Of a stretch of DNA of 64,000 nucleotides, positions 47,540-60,379 are shown one piece after another. Both the position numbers and the translations under genes were made by a program. Origin of the DNA: Alectoria sarmentosa. Lineage: Eukaryota; Ascomycota; Lecanoromycetes; Lecanorales; Parmeliaceae. A model generated the notes under the pieces. That model saw only the letters and a list, made by a program, of their open reading frames with translations. It did no database searches and was not told the DNA's origin. Positions within the stretch are counted from its first letter, which is position 1. The number at the start of each line of letters is the position of its first letter. The stretch covers positions 16,958-80,957 of the forward strand of contig WOGZ01000148.1 in NCBI GenBank assembly GCA_009733775.1, in the 5' to 3' direction.

Positions 47540-48640
47540 GCGATAATAAAAGATTTCGAAAGATGTGACGATGATTTTAATATTAAAAAAACGCATCGTT
47601 AAATAATTGATTATAATCATTATTTCAAATCAAAAAAATTTGTTAAAATTGAAATTTAATAAAATCGAATATATTTTATTTATTAAAATTTGATTAAATC
47701 GCTTAACGACTTTATTCATTTCGAGATTATTTATAATAATAAATTTTTATTTAATACTCGATTGAATGAGATATTTAAAAAAAACTTTATTAATATATTC
47801 GTCTTCATTATCGAGACGAATACGATTAATTCGATAATCGCGAGATTTTAAATAAATTTTGAAACGTAAAAATATGATGAAGATTTTACTTTTATAACGA
47901 ATATAATAAATCTCGAAATAATAAATGAAATCGTCTTTAAACGTTATAAAGTATTTATAATTATTAAAATTAATAAAAATTAAAGATTTAATAAAATTAT
48001 TATAAATAAATTCGTTTGATAAAATATCGAGCGTTATAAACGAATTATGAAAAATAATTTTTTAATAATTCATTATATAACATTCGCAAATGTATTTTTT
48101 AATAATATTTTTAAAAAAATTCACATTTATAATAATATTAAAAAGTTTATTAAGATTTTATTAATTTAAATGATTTATGCGAGCATATTATAATTAATAA
48201 ATCGAATTTAAAAAAACGTTATAAACGATCAAAACATTGTTTTCTTTTCATAAATTCAAAAAAAACAAATCGCGATTTCGCGTATCGATTAACGTTATAT
48301 TATTTTGAATTAAAACACAATTTTTTTTATAAAAGACGACTTCAATATCCGCATTTAAAAGCTTTTTAATTGATAAAAAATTGACGTTTATATTAAACAC
48401 GTGCAAGACATTGAAAATCGTTAAAATAACGCGTTTATCATTAATATTATAATTAAGATTAATGATATTATAAACAAAAAGCTAAACTTTGACGTCTTTA
48501 ATATTTTTGATAAATCGAAATTGAATTTTGATATAAATAATAAATATCGAATAATTAATAAAGAAATAACGAATATAATCAGAATTTATCATAATTCGAA
48601 TATCGAAATTCATAAAATTGACGAATAATAAACCTTTATT
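47540..48640 (-). pseudogene. B2 protease-integrase relic
   Basis: The integrase core has the second Asp (GAT, 47812-47810) in RIRLDNED. The Glu position is AAG (Lys, 47704-47702), 36 codons downstream; B1 keeps the Glu. The pre-integrase motif with N-L-L-S-I-K-K-L lies near 48420-48350. Both families thus share a DX35E integrase. Confidence 0.9.
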
Positions 48641-48649
48641 CAGGTTCGA

Positions 48650-49216
48650 ATTTATTATTAAATTAATAAAATTCTCGTCCTCGTTTTAATTCGCTTAATT
48701 GATTATATTCAAAATGTTAAAATTATTTGAAATGAGATTCGGATGGCTTTGATCGTTTAATTCGTTTAGAAATATTATATAAATATGAAGATAATCGTTT
48801 TTCCTTGAAGTATACGTTATATTAACGTTGAAATAATTATTCTTCTCTGAAACGGAGACGTTAAATAACGCTTTTTCAATGCGTTTGCGTTTGACATTTA
48901 AAATATCAATGCTTAAATAAATAACATCGATTTGCGTCTTTTTCTTCTTTTCTTATTCATTTATAAACTTTTTAAACTTTAAATGAAAAAACTTAATTCA
49001 ACATTTAATAAAAAAATATTTAAATTTATAATCAGCGATCTTATAAAGAATATAAGTCTCGCGATTAATGAAATTAAAATCGTCGAAATCGTCTTTAACG
49101 AATTATTTGTTTTTGTTATTGTAATGAGCGAGCATAACGATATTATCCTTTTTAATTATAAATATATAACGTTTTTCATTTATTACGTCGTGAGTAATTA
49201 AGTCGAATTTGATTAC
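48650..49216 (-). pseudogene. B2 Gag relic, part left of element C
   Basis: Minus-strand read with IADYKFKYFF-like zinc-knuckle remnant near 49050-49010 and a K-R-R-K-R-R-K basic run near 48960-48930, as in B1 24811-24945. The plus-strand ORF 48983-49201 (72 codons) is the antisense of this. The relic is cut at 49216 by element C. Confidence 0.75.
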
Positions 49217-49226
49217 TGTCCGGGCC
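49217..49226 (+). repeat. Element C left terminal inverted repeat
   Basis: TGTCCGGGCC pairs with the right end (61773-61782, GGGCAGGACA) at 8 of 10 positions. TG...CA ends are found in LTR elements and some DNA transposons. The first block of C (49217-49250) is one of the most GC-rich spots in the region. Confidence 0.65.
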
Positions 49227-49253
49227 TTTCGCGGGGATTTAAAATTGGTGTTC

Positions 49254-49321
49254 ACCCGTTTTTCATCGGGTATACATTTAAAATAGATATATAATCGTTA
49301 TAAACTCGATGAGAAACGGGT
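49254..49321. other. Subterminal hairpin of element C
   Basis: Arms acccgtttttcatcg (49254-49268) and cgatgagaaacgggt (49307-49321) pair at 14 of 15 positions around a 38-base loop. It lies 37 bp from the terminus. A hairpin with different stem bases occupies the matching place in the fragment at 43629. Confidence 0.75.
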
Positions 49322-49329
49322 TAATAACA

Positions 49330-52010
49330 ATTGTGAATCCCCTTCAACGTTGTGATCGTTATTCAATCATTAAATATCTCATATAATCGTTATAAAAAGT
49401 TTTAATTAATGTATAACAACTATATGATTAATGAAAATCAATTGTTATTGATCGATTTTAAAAGGTATATATCTAATAAACGCGATTGTTAATTAAAATA
49501 AATATCTTAATAAGATATATATTTGCTTTGCAATCTTATCTGCTTTATTATTATTAAAACTTTTTGCGCATTAAAACTTTTTGTCATTTATAAAGAAAAT
49601 TGATGATTTTGAAACTTATCGCAATATTTATTTATATAAATATGATATTCTATACAGAAGCCTTCGGCATATAATATTGTTATATATAAATTATTGTGTG
49701 ATATAAGTATTTTTTAATAAAGTTAACCAGATTAAGATAAATAGATATATGTCGCTTTATAAAACATATTATAAAATCAAAATTTTTTATGTTTATTTGT
49801 AAATTAATAATAGCAAGCATTAAAGAAAAAAGATAAAAAAAAGTATATTGAAAACGTATTAATAAGTTAAATTAATTTAATATGCATGATAACGATTTGT
49901 TAAAGCTTTTTATATAATAATAAATGATGTTTACATTCATAATCTCGTCGTTATCATTTGTTATCATATGTTTTTTTATCACATTAAGCTTTTTTATCAT
50001 AATTAATTTTTAAGATAACGTCGTTTTGGTTATATTTATATATCATTATCATAATCTCATTTTATGCGACGTCTTATTCATTATTTTTCACATTCGATTT
50101 ATTTACATTAGATTTTCTTATAATTGCGTTCGAATTTTCATTAATATTCATTTTTAAACGTTTTTTATATTATAAATTACGAAGTATAATGCGTTTTAAA
50201 TAATTATTAATTAATTAATATTCGAATCCGCTCTTTTGATAAAAAATGTCAAATAAATTCAAAAAGTGTTTACGCGTATATTTAACGAGCGATGATTATA
50301 TGAGATTTAAAAAATATAATTTCGTTATATAAAAATGCGTGATAAGTTATAAAAAGACGTTTAAATAATAACACATTGATTAAAAAAACCTTTGCGAAAG
50401 GTTTTGACAAATGAAAACAAAAAGATAAACGCATATATTTAAAAAATCGTAAATCATTTAACGTGATCCTCTCAAAATCAATTATCTCAATTTTAAATTT
50501 AAATACGTTTTTTAATTATAAATGATCATATTTTTTTCGAATCTTCGTTTTGAAATTAATAAATATTATCATTTCGAAAAATAATATTTGACGTGTCTTT
50601 TTTTTAACATTTTTGATTTATCATTATATTTATTATAACGTCGTTTTTAAGATCTCATCTTTTCACGTCTTATATAAGCGTTGAATACGATATTTAACTT
50701 TTTTATATATTATATAATCATTTCTCATACTCGAAAAAATTGCGCACACGGGTTCATTTATAAAAATATTTAATAAATAAATCAAAAAATAATGTTTAAA
50801 TAACACATTTAATTCGAAAAAGATTATTTTTTCGAATTTTATTAAAGTTTGAATAATAAATAATTTGATTCTTCTCATTTTTTTGAAATGAAATTTTATA
50901 ACATTAATATATTCATTCGTTTGATTTTATAAATTGTTTTTAAACATTAATGTTATATTTGAATTATTACGACTTCTTTTCTCTTCATTTATAAATTTAT
51001 CTTTTATTACATAACGTGCATTTCTTATAAAAACCTTCAAAATAATTATAAATTTAAAGATATAAAAAAAAATTAACGTGATAACAATTTTTATAATGAA
51101 AAGTTAAATAATTGTTATGATAAACTTCGTATAAAATGGTTTAAAAGGTTTAAATAAAGGCTGAAAGGCTGCTATAACAGACTTTATATATAATAATTTA
51201 AAAGTTTTTGATAGAGATTGAAAAGCGGCAATTGTGATAAGTTTTATATACGATTTTTTAAGAGTTTTATATAAGGATTCTCTGAAAGCTTTGAATAAAA
51301 ATTATTATATATTAGATTTTTTGATTTATAATAATTGTTAAATTAAAGTTATAAATCGATCGTTGAGAATTTATTATTTTAATAAAATTAAACGAGAATT
51401 TATCGTTATCTTTTTTAAAAGTCTCGTTTAAAGATCGTTTTTATCGACGTTCATCATATTGAAACATTATTTTCATGAGTTTATTTTTAAATTCGTTATC
51501 TTATATAAAAGATTTTTCAAATATAATATCGCGAGATATCTTGAATATAAACGATTTATGAAATTAAAACGATATATTATGTTTTATTTAAGAATTCGAA
51601 TCATTAAATTTACGTTAAAAAAAAACTTATTTATTTAACATAATTTAATATTTTTATAATTTCATTTATTATTTAAGAATTGAAAAAGGCGAAAACATTT
51701 AAACGATTTTAATATCGAAAAAAAAATCATTTATTTTCAAATTAATCATAAAAAAATAAGTTCATATGCGATAAATTAAACAACTTCTTCTCTTCAATTG
51801 AGATTATTATTATCATTAATAATATTATTTAAAAAAATAAATAATATTATTAATAAAATAAATAAAATTTGAAAAGCGCAATTGATTAATTATAAAAAAT
51901 TATTATAAATTAATAAAATAATTCTTTTTATATAAACGCAAGTTCTTTCTCTTTATATATTTATATAATATTTATCAACGCTATTATTTATTTACATGCG
52001 ATCGAAACAA
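49330..52010. other. Element C left interior, no recognisable gene
   Basis: AT-rich sequence with no supported coding. Small structures include a cTTCGg hairpin (gccttcggc, 49669-49677) and a perfect 9-bp-arm hairpin with GCG loop (50385-50405). Around 51170-51300 are short repeats of a tataacagactttatata / gataagttttatata type. A minus-strand ORF of 71 codons at 50663-50878 has no recognisable motif and is probably chance. Confidence 0.55.
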
Positions 52011-52022
52011 TTTGTATTTAAA

Positions 52023-52094
52023 AGAATTCACTTTTCATAAAAAACAAGAATTCACTTTTCATAAAAAACAAGAATTCATTTTCATAAAAAAAAC
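52023..52094 (+). repeat. 24-bp tandem repeat, three copies
   Basis: Three contiguous units of agaattcacttttcataaaa plus aaca; the first two are identical and the third has lost one C. The identity of units 1 and 2 suggests recent expansion with no RIP at this site. Confidence 0.93.
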
Positions 52095-52972
52095 ATCAAA
52101 TGATAATTGATGCATATATAAACCTTAACCTTTATAATTAATTTCTTTCTTTCACATAATTAATACATTTATTACTTATCACATTTATATTATTATTTAA
52201 AACCTCGATAACAAAAAGCTTCATTTGATTTAATAATACATTTATTATTCGTTAAAGGTTATTACGATAAATTGTCATTCATTATTCATTTACTCATTTC
52301 ATTTAAATTTATTTTCATATTTATTAATCATATTATTTCATTTATTTAATTAAATATTTACATTATCATATTTTCATTTTATAAAAGGTTATTATAATGA
52401 ATTTATTATTATCATCAAAGTCTTACGCAAACATTACTCGATAAATCGCCTCATTATACATATTATTCTTTTTTTGAAACTTTTCATAATTATTATGATA
52501 TTTTTATTAATCGAAACTCGCGAAAACGAATTAACGTTTCATAAAATAAAAGATTTTCATGCGAAATTAAAATTTATAAATATAAAGAAAATAACATAAT
52601 TTCTTTATAGCAATTATTTTCAACTTTATTTCGATATTTATATCGATATTTAAATTAAATTTCAACAAAAAATCGTTTAAAAATTAAATATTTTATAAAA
52701 ACGAAGATCATAATTCGTTATAATCGAAAAACGCATATTTATTAAAAAAAAATTTGATTTAAACAAATTTTTCTTTATATTTTTTAATAAATTCGAATAA
52801 AATCAAATCGATTATTGCGCTTATGCGATATATCACATTATTTACGCGAATTTCAAAAATATATTAAATTTGTTTTATAATAAAGGTTTATTGCAAATTT
52901 AAATCAATTTGAGAATTTAAATGTTCATTAAATATGAAAAATATAATTATGCTTTTTTTAAATAAAAAGACG

Positions 52973-53192
52973 CGTTATTAAAGCTTTTCTCAAAAAAAAA
53001 TCAATTAAAAATAAATATTTCGTTGTTATAATCTTTCGTAAATAATTAATATATAAATAATCTTTCGTAATCGTTAATTTATAACGCTATTAAAGCCTTT
53101 TTTGAAGAAAAATTAATTAGAAATAAATATTTCGCTATTATAATCTTTCGCAAACAATTAATATATAATCTTTCATAATCATTAACTCATAA
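52973..53192 (+). repeat. ~112-bp tandem duplication
   Basis: Unit 1 (from cgttattaaagcttttc) and unit 2 (53085, from cgctattaaagcctttt) align throughout, including the ataaatatttcg and ataatctttcg blocks. Sub-blocks of ataatctttcgtaa also recur within each unit. Differences are mixed and not only C/T. Confidence 0.85.
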
Positions 53193-54035
53193 TAAATTAG
53201 CATATCATTATTATCATCTTTTATGTTTTTTTTTTCAAATTTTTATGCCCTTTTTTTATCATCGTTTAAATCTTTTAAAAAAGAAAAAGAAAATCGTCTC
53301 GTCAGAAGAAAAGATCATTTCATCGAAATTATAAATTTAATTAATCATTTTAAAATGATGTAATCAAACAAATAAATTGAAATCGTATAATTTAATAATC
53401 AAACATTTGAATTTGATCGCGACATTAATAAAAAATAATAAAAAAACGTTCAAATAAACTTTGAAATTTTAATAAATGTTGAAATGATAATGATTTAAAA
53501 CGAATTTCAAACATTTGATATCAAAAAACGATTTTGAAAGACATGATTGATTAATGAATTAATTTATAAAAATAATAATGTGACAACATTAAAAAAAAAA
53601 ATATAAATAATTAAACAAATTAATAAGATTATCGAAAAAGATCAAAAAACGTGATTTTTCACGATTATTTACAATTTATAATAAAATTCCATTCAATATA
53701 CATCATAAAACGATACGATTATCAAAGAATTTGATGAATAACAAACATTCTTTAATAATGAGAATTATCAACGAAAAGATTTTTAAAAATCGTATCAACT
53801 TTTTAATATATCTTAAAATGAAGAATAAATTATTTTTCGTTAATCAAACATGAATTTATTTCAATAATTAAAGTTTTGATAATCATTAATGATAAAAATG
53901 ATAATTGAGTTTTATTTACATTTATATTTGCGTGTTTGCTTTTTAATAAATTACATAAATTTAAAAAAGATTTGGGTCATCGTTGTTTATTTATTATGGG
54001 TAAGTTTTTTTTTTGTTGTGCATGCGCTATTAAAT

Positions 54036-54166
54036 GCTTTTTATCAAAACCTTTTTATTAATATTTTTTATTAAAAGCTTTTTGTCAATATCTTTCTGTT
54101 AAAGACTTTTTATTAATATCTTTTGTTAAAGGCTTTTTGTTAATATCTTTTTATCAAAGGTTTTTT
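54036..54166 (+). repeat. ~27-bp tandem repeat array
   Basis: Four to five units of ctttttgttaatatctttt plus gttaaagg with small variation. It is T-rich on the plus strand and is partly the reverse complement of the array that follows at 54178. Confidence 0.85.
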
Positions 54167-54177
54167 CGCAGTAAATA

Positions 54178-54313
54178 GACTTTGATAATAAACAGGTTTT
54201 GATAACAGATAGGTTTTAACAATAAATAGGTTTTGATAATAAACAGACTTTGATAACAGACAGGCTCTGATAACAAATAGGTTTTGATAACAAATAAACT
54301 TTGATAATAAGCT
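54178..54313 (+). repeat. 17-bp tandem repeat, eight copies
   Basis: Eight exact-length units of ggttttgataacaaata, with g/a, c/t and t/a variants. It lies 11 bp after the opposite-polarity array, so the pair could fold into a large imperfect hairpin. Confidence 0.92.
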
Positions 54314-54475
54314 TTATTCGAAATATGTCGTTAATTAATTGTTAATTAATGTAATTAAAGACGTATCGCGACGATTTGTTTATAAAATTATGAATTTATG
54401 CGAAATCAATATTTGTTTTAATGTTTAAAGATTTCATTACGCAATAAATCAAAATTATTAATTTGATCGCTTTTA

Positions 54476-54700
54476 ATGCATTCGAGATTTATAAATATTA
54501 TAAAAATCATCGACGTTCAAAATTTATCACAAATAAACGTACAATTCAAGATCATTTTAATTTATTATATGAGCTTTTTGACGAAAAGGAATAAAGATTT
54601 AAGATTATTATCATTAATAATTATATTATATTTTTTATTCGATATGAATTATCAATTATTCGAAAAAAACGAATTAATAAATTATATATATCGAATATAA
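54476..54700 (+). CDS. Unrecognised ORF in element C (74 aa)
   Basis: The frame begins MHSRFINIIKIID and ends in ELINYIYRI. The read continues past the stop in the same frame with stop codons in place of likely Trp/Gln, so this may be part of a RIPed longer protein reaching about 54790. It contains a Lys-Arg-Asn-Lys-Asp-Leu-Arg-Leu-Leu stretch. I recognise no family. Confidence 0.25.
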   Translation: MHSRFINIIKIIDVQNLSQINVQFKIILIYYMSFLTKRNKDLRLLSLIIILYFLFDMNYQLFEKNELINYIYRI

Positions 54701-54799
54701 AAGCGAATAAAGTTCAAATTGAAATAAATGAAGAGTTTTTAAAAAACATAACCGATTATTTCAAATTTATAATCAATGACGAATATTATCTTTTAAAGT

Positions 54800-55575
54800 C
54801 TTTTATAATTAATATATTAATTATAATATAATAATTAAACGCTTCGCGTTATATTATGATCAACGTTATTTTAATTTTTAATGATATTATTAATTAAAAC
54901 GATTATATATCCTTTATGAAACTCTTTAAAATCGAAAAATAATGATCAAAAAAATTATTTAAAAAAATGAATTTCGAAAAAAATAAAGATTCGTTTTTCA
55001 TTTTTGATAATTATTTTATAATGAAATTATAATTTATTATACGTGTTATAAAAGATTTTATTCTTATTTATAAAATCGATTTTATTAAAAAAGAATTTCG
55101 ATTAACGAAGTTATAAAAATAAATGATAATTCGTTATATTTTATAAAATCTGATTTTCTTTAACACAAATCGAAAGATCGCGAATTCTTTATCTCGTATT
55201 AAAACTTTCATTATTAATTATTTATTCAACAAAAAAAAGCACATTTAATATAAAAAAAAAAAAAAAAATTGATTAACGAGCTTTTTGTTTTTGAACAAAG
55301 AAAAAAGATTATAAAATGATCGTTTATAATATAATGCAAATTATTATTATTAATAATATAAATTTAATTTTCTTAATTAAATGAAAATCAAAATTTAAAA
55401 ATTATAAATTTAAAAAAAACCTTTAAAAAAAAACGTTTCTTCATTAAATGATTTATAAAACATAAAAAATCGCGAATGAAAGACTTAAATTTAATTTTTC
55501 AAGAATTATTAAAGGGTGCTTCGAAATTACGTGCTCTTTTTCACAATATTCGCAATCAAATATATGTTTATATAT
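54800..55575. other. Element C interior, no recognisable gene
   Basis: AT-rich sequence, RIP-like in places (CpG survivors only), with an A-run at 55250-55268. Nothing coding can be supported. Confidence 0.45.
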
Positions 55576-55580
55576 CATAA

Positions 55581-55820
55581 GCTTTTTATTATAAATATCT
55601 TTTTCTCTTTTTATAACAATTTGTTATAATATCTTTTTTATTGTTAACAATTTATTGTAATACCTTTTTTATTATTAACAGTTTGTTATAGATATCTTTT
55701 TTTTTATATATGACAGTCTATTATAAATACTTTCTTTATATATAATAGTCTATTGTAAATATCTTCTTTATATGTGATAATCTGTTATAAATACCTTTAA
55801 TGTTAATAATCTTGTATATA
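55581..55820 (+). repeat. 31-35-bp tandem repeat array
   Basis: About seven degenerate units built on aacaatttgttataatatctttttta. Unit length drifts through T-run changes. Each unit contains an attgttataat-like near-palindrome. Confidence 0.8.
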
Positions 55821-56532
55821 TGTTAATTTCGTTATAAATAATCAAAAATCAAAAGAAAATTTTGATCTTTTATTAATTGTCAATCATTATCGTATTATTC
55901 ATTATCATTTTTCGTTTTTTAATAATCGATTGCGTTACATTTAAAATTTATTAATAAATAAAAAAATGAGATATAATAATCATGACATTCACGAAATATA
56001 ATAATCGAATTCAAGTTTTAATCATAACATACGCAATGAGATTTATCGATTTAAATTTATAATAAAAATGTTAAAAGATACATATGATTGAGAATGCGCA
56101 TAATTTGAGCGTTCAATTTCAAATTCTCAATCGCGTTATACGTATTGAAAATCTTAATGATTTAATATAATTATACGAATATTATGTCGACGAAATTTTT
56201 AATAATAAAATAATCTGACGCAACATTGAAAAGATCATGTCATAAATTATGATAAAATTAAATAAATAAATATTCAACGAAAATGATAATGAAAACGACA
56301 TTATGATGAATCTCGACGATTAAATGTTTTAAAAAAGAAAATTGATGAGATTTGAGGAAATGAAATAAGAAGATAAAGAGAATATTTATATTTTATTATC
56401 ACACGAATTATTTAAATATATTCTCATATAGCGAAAGGACGAGAAAATTATATTTTAAATATATTAAAATTTGTTTATTACGTAAAGCTTTTATTTTATT
56501 AATTTTTTTTTATAAATAATAACATATCATAT

Positions 56533-56930
56533 AAAAGCCTTTTGCGAAAGGTTTTATTTATGATATAAAAACGAGCTCTTTTTTATGTCTTCGAAATCTC
56601 TTATAAAAAGACTTTGTTTCTTATTATAATGTTTAAATGATTATAATTTGTGCGCTCTTATGATAATTAAAAATTATTTCAATAATCTTTATAAAAAAAT
56701 TCGACAATTCTCGTATAATTAAGCTCTTTTTTATGTTTTTAAAGTCTTTCACAAAGAGGTTTTATTTCTTCTTATTACGACTTATACGCTTTCGTGATAA
56801 TTAAAAATTATTTTGATAATTTTTATAAAAAGACTCAACAATTTTCATATAATTAATAAACATATCAATAATCTTTATAGGGAGACTCAATAATTTCCGT
56901 ACAATTAATAAGCATATTGAATTTTTATTA
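56533..56930 (+). repeat. ~150-bp tandem repeat with leading hairpin
   Basis: Two full units begin at gagctctttttt (56573) and aagctctttttt (56721), and a partial third lies at about 56862-56930. Shared blocks include gataattaaaaattatttt and aaaaagactcaacaattt. A ccttttgcgaaagg hairpin (56538-56551) precedes the array. Confidence 0.85.
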
Positions 56931-57379
56931 TATATATAACAGCGATAAAAACATAAATTTAATCAAATTTCTTCAGATAATTAATTAATTCTTTTTCTTA
57001 CATAATAATGTTTTTATTTCTTCATTTAAATTATAATGCGCATTGATGAATTTTGTGTTTATGAGGTTTAACGATTTACATAATTCATTTAAGATAACAT
57101 TTAACGATTTTATTTTAATAAAATTATTAATTAAATATTGTAAAATGAATTATTTAAAATCATGATATTATAATATGTCGGGTTTATTTATAAATTTTAA
57201 AATTTGAGGTTTAAAAATAAATATGCGATTTTGCGATAAAATTATAATTTTTTATTTTATAAGTTTTATAATAACCTTTAATAACAATCAAAAACATTTT
57301 CAAATAATTATTAACGTTTTTTTAAAAATGATTTTTTAATTATATAAAATAAATTAATGATGAGTATTTAATTGAAATG

Positions 57380-58690
57380 TTGACGTGAATTCGAACATTA
57401 TATATTATATTTCTTTTAAACATTTTATCGTCGAAGATTTTAAACGTTTTTTTAAATAGTTTAAAAAAGAAGATTTTCGCAATGAAATGATTTCATTTGT
57501 AATTTTTTATAATAATGAAATTAATGAGTAAATAATTGAAATAAATGATAATATTAATATGATTTTATTATATTATGATTTTAATATATCGAAATATAAA
57601 CAAAAGAAGTAGATATACGCAACGATAAACGATAATAAAAATGATATATCAGATGATAATAACGATGAAAATGTATTAAATAATGATAATAATGAGAATA
57701 TATTAATTAATGATAACGATAAAGATTTATTTATTATATTTTGTCTTTTCAATATGCGATGATGAAATTGATTATTTATTTATAATTTATCGTAAAAGTC
57801 TTAAAGATATTTTAAAAATCCAAATTATTAATTCTTTTTGAATTTTTTAAAGATTTTAATTTATTTAATAATAAAAATGAGTTGCAAGTTTTTGAATTAT
57901 AAGTTTTTATAAATATCATTTCAAAATCGTATGATTTTTTAAAATCAACATCTTTTTTATTAATATGATCGTCGCCTTTTTTCTCACTTTTTTCAATTTC
58001 ATTATTTGAAATGATTGTTTTATAAAACGAAAAAGACATTTCATTATTATCGTTACATTTGATATTAAATTTATAATTTGAAAAGTTGAATGGTTCGCGA
58101 GCAAATTATATGAGATTGCGAGAGATATTTTAATTATTGAAAAAGTTTATCGTAATAAAGAGCTTTATGAATGATGAGGAAAAAAATGAAGATATTTAAA
58201 TTCTTTTATTCAAACTTGATTCATTGAAGCGATAAATTCATCGATATATTTTTTTATTGCAATTATCACGAAAACCTTTCGCAATCATCATCGAGAAATA
58301 ATTATTATTATTATAACGAAAAAAAGATTAAAGACAAATCATTAAACGTCAAATATAATAATATTAATACGAATTCTTAAACCTTATACGCATCATATTA
58401 TTAATAACTTTTTTATATAAAAAAATGTTTTTTGAAATAACGCAATATATGAACGAGTCGATAAAACTTTGATAATCACATATATAAAAATTTTTCATTT
58501 AATTAATATTAAATAAAGTTTATCATATTCAAAAAGAAGTATTCATTATTTTTGAAAATATAATAAAAATTCGCTCAATTATTGTTTATCGCATTAAACG
58601 AATTATATTTATTAATTATGATTATCGAGAAGACGTAATAAAAGACATAATTATCACGTTATAAGTTATCGCAAATCGAAAATAACGATC
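57380..58690. pseudogene. Element C coding-like region, unidentified
   Basis: Plus-strand codons near 57610-57735 give an Asp/Asn-rich acidic stretch. Around 57812-58104 the minus strand is open in two overlapping frames while the plus strand is full of stops, so coding direction is unclear. From 58140 on the plus strand again reads coding-like, with RIP-type stops, past 58600. I tested it by eye against copia, gypsy, LINE and Plavaka-type transposase motifs without a convincing match. Confidence 0.3.
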
Positions 58691-59906
58691 GATTTTAAAT
58701 AATTTCAATTTGAATATAAATAATAAACATGAGTTTTTTCTTTTAAAGAATATTTTATTTAAAAAAATTTCATAATTTATTATTCGATATTTTAATATTT
58801 ATTATAATCGTGATTTCGAATGAAATGAAAAAGAAAAAAAAAAGGTTTATTTAAATAAACGTTTTTTCATTCAAAGAATTCTTAATTTTAAATCATTTAT
58901 TATATGAATTTTACGTCAATTAAATTCAATTTATAACGAGCTCGAAATAATATATTTTGATTATAAACATTTAAAAGTTATTATTGCGAAATCTTTTTTT
59001 TATCTTTTTTATCTTTTATTTATTAATGATTTTAAGATTTATAAAAATATATATTATGCTTTTAAAGCTTTTTATTTTATTTTGATATATTTAAATTATA
59101 TTAAATATAAAAAGCTCGCGAATGTGTTTATTTTATTTTTAAAACCTTATAATATCAATATTAAAAAAATGATAAAAGTTTTTCGTAAATTTATATAAAA
59201 TTTAGATCGAGAAATAAATTTGAAAATTAATAACGTTATAAATACGATTTAGGTTTTTATTATGATATTTTTCGAAGACATATTTCAATAAGCGAATAAT
59301 GATGAATTTATGAAATATATTATTATTATAAAATGTCACATATGCTTTTGCTCAAAAAATGAGAAAATAAATTTTAATTTTAATATCATAATAAAGAGGA
59401 GATATTATTAAGAAATTATTCAATAACGTGAAATAATAAAAGATTTAAATGAGATAAAATTTAAGGTCTTTATTTAAAATATAAAAATATGATTCGAGAT
59501 TCTCTTTATCGTCAAATTAATATTATCGTTAAATTTCATTTAATTGAGGATTTATAACGCATTTCATTTAAAGTGAAAAGATTTAAAAAGAATTTTATAG
59601 GGTTTTTTAATAATTACGATTTTGATCAAATATAAATCTATTATTTATTTTTGAGCATTTCAATAATTTCGTTTTTTTTTCGAATAAAAACGTATTTAAA
59701 ATCTTATATATTATATATAATTATGATTATTTTCGAAAATAAATAAAATTATTTTATTGATATTATTGATTTTTTATAACAAATTAACAATAAAATGATT
59801 TCGATTTTCATTTTTATAGATTGTGAAATAGATTATAATTATTTAAATAATTTCTTTTTAAATCATTATATGAGCGTTTGAATTCATTGCTCGATTTAAC
59901 ACATTC

Positions 59907-60374
59907 GTGAATAATCAACGTTATATTGATTTTAACATTTTATATCAATACGTTTTGAATGCGCGAAGGGCTTATCAAGAGTTAATTATGTATATTATGT
60001 TAATTACAAAAAGCTTTCACAATCATAATAATGATGATGAAAATAAATATGATTTTGAAAATGAAAAAGGTATTTTGAATAAAATTTTATCGATCGCGAC
60101 GCACACGAATTCAAAAATAAAAGGTTTTTATATGTCAAAATTTATGATAATCACAATTAAAGATAAGAAGAAAAAAATTAAAAAAAAAAACAAAAGAAAA
60201 ATCAAAAATAATAAATTTAAAAAGCTTTTCAAGTTTTTTAATGTTTATATAGGTCTTTATTTTATAAATAATGTTAAAGAATATGCGATAATAATAAATT
60301 CGAATGTTTTGATCGAAAAATTAAAATATAAATTAATTTATTTATTAAACAATTTCCCTTATATCGCAGAGTAA
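59907..60374 (+). CDS. Unrecognised ORF in element C (155 aa)
   Basis: This is the longest intact frame in the window. It begins MNNQRYIDFNILYQYVLNAR. Residues 35-52 are His/Asn/Asp-rich, residues 85-107 form a dense Lys-rich basic block, and the C-terminal third is moderately hydrophobic. It retains Gln, Arg and Cys-free codons without internal stops, so it has escaped or pre-dates most RIP. A basic block would suit a nucleic-acid-binding protein, but that is only inference. I recognise no family. Confidence 0.4.
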   Translation: MNNQRYIDFNILYQYVLNARRAYQELIMYIMLITKSFHNHNNDDENKYDFENEKGILNKILSIATHTNSKIKGFYMSKFMIITIKDKKKKIKKKNKRKIKNNKFKKLFKFFNVYIGLYFINNVKEYAIIINSNVLIEKLKYKLIYLLNNFPYIAE

Positions 60375-60379
60375 TATTG

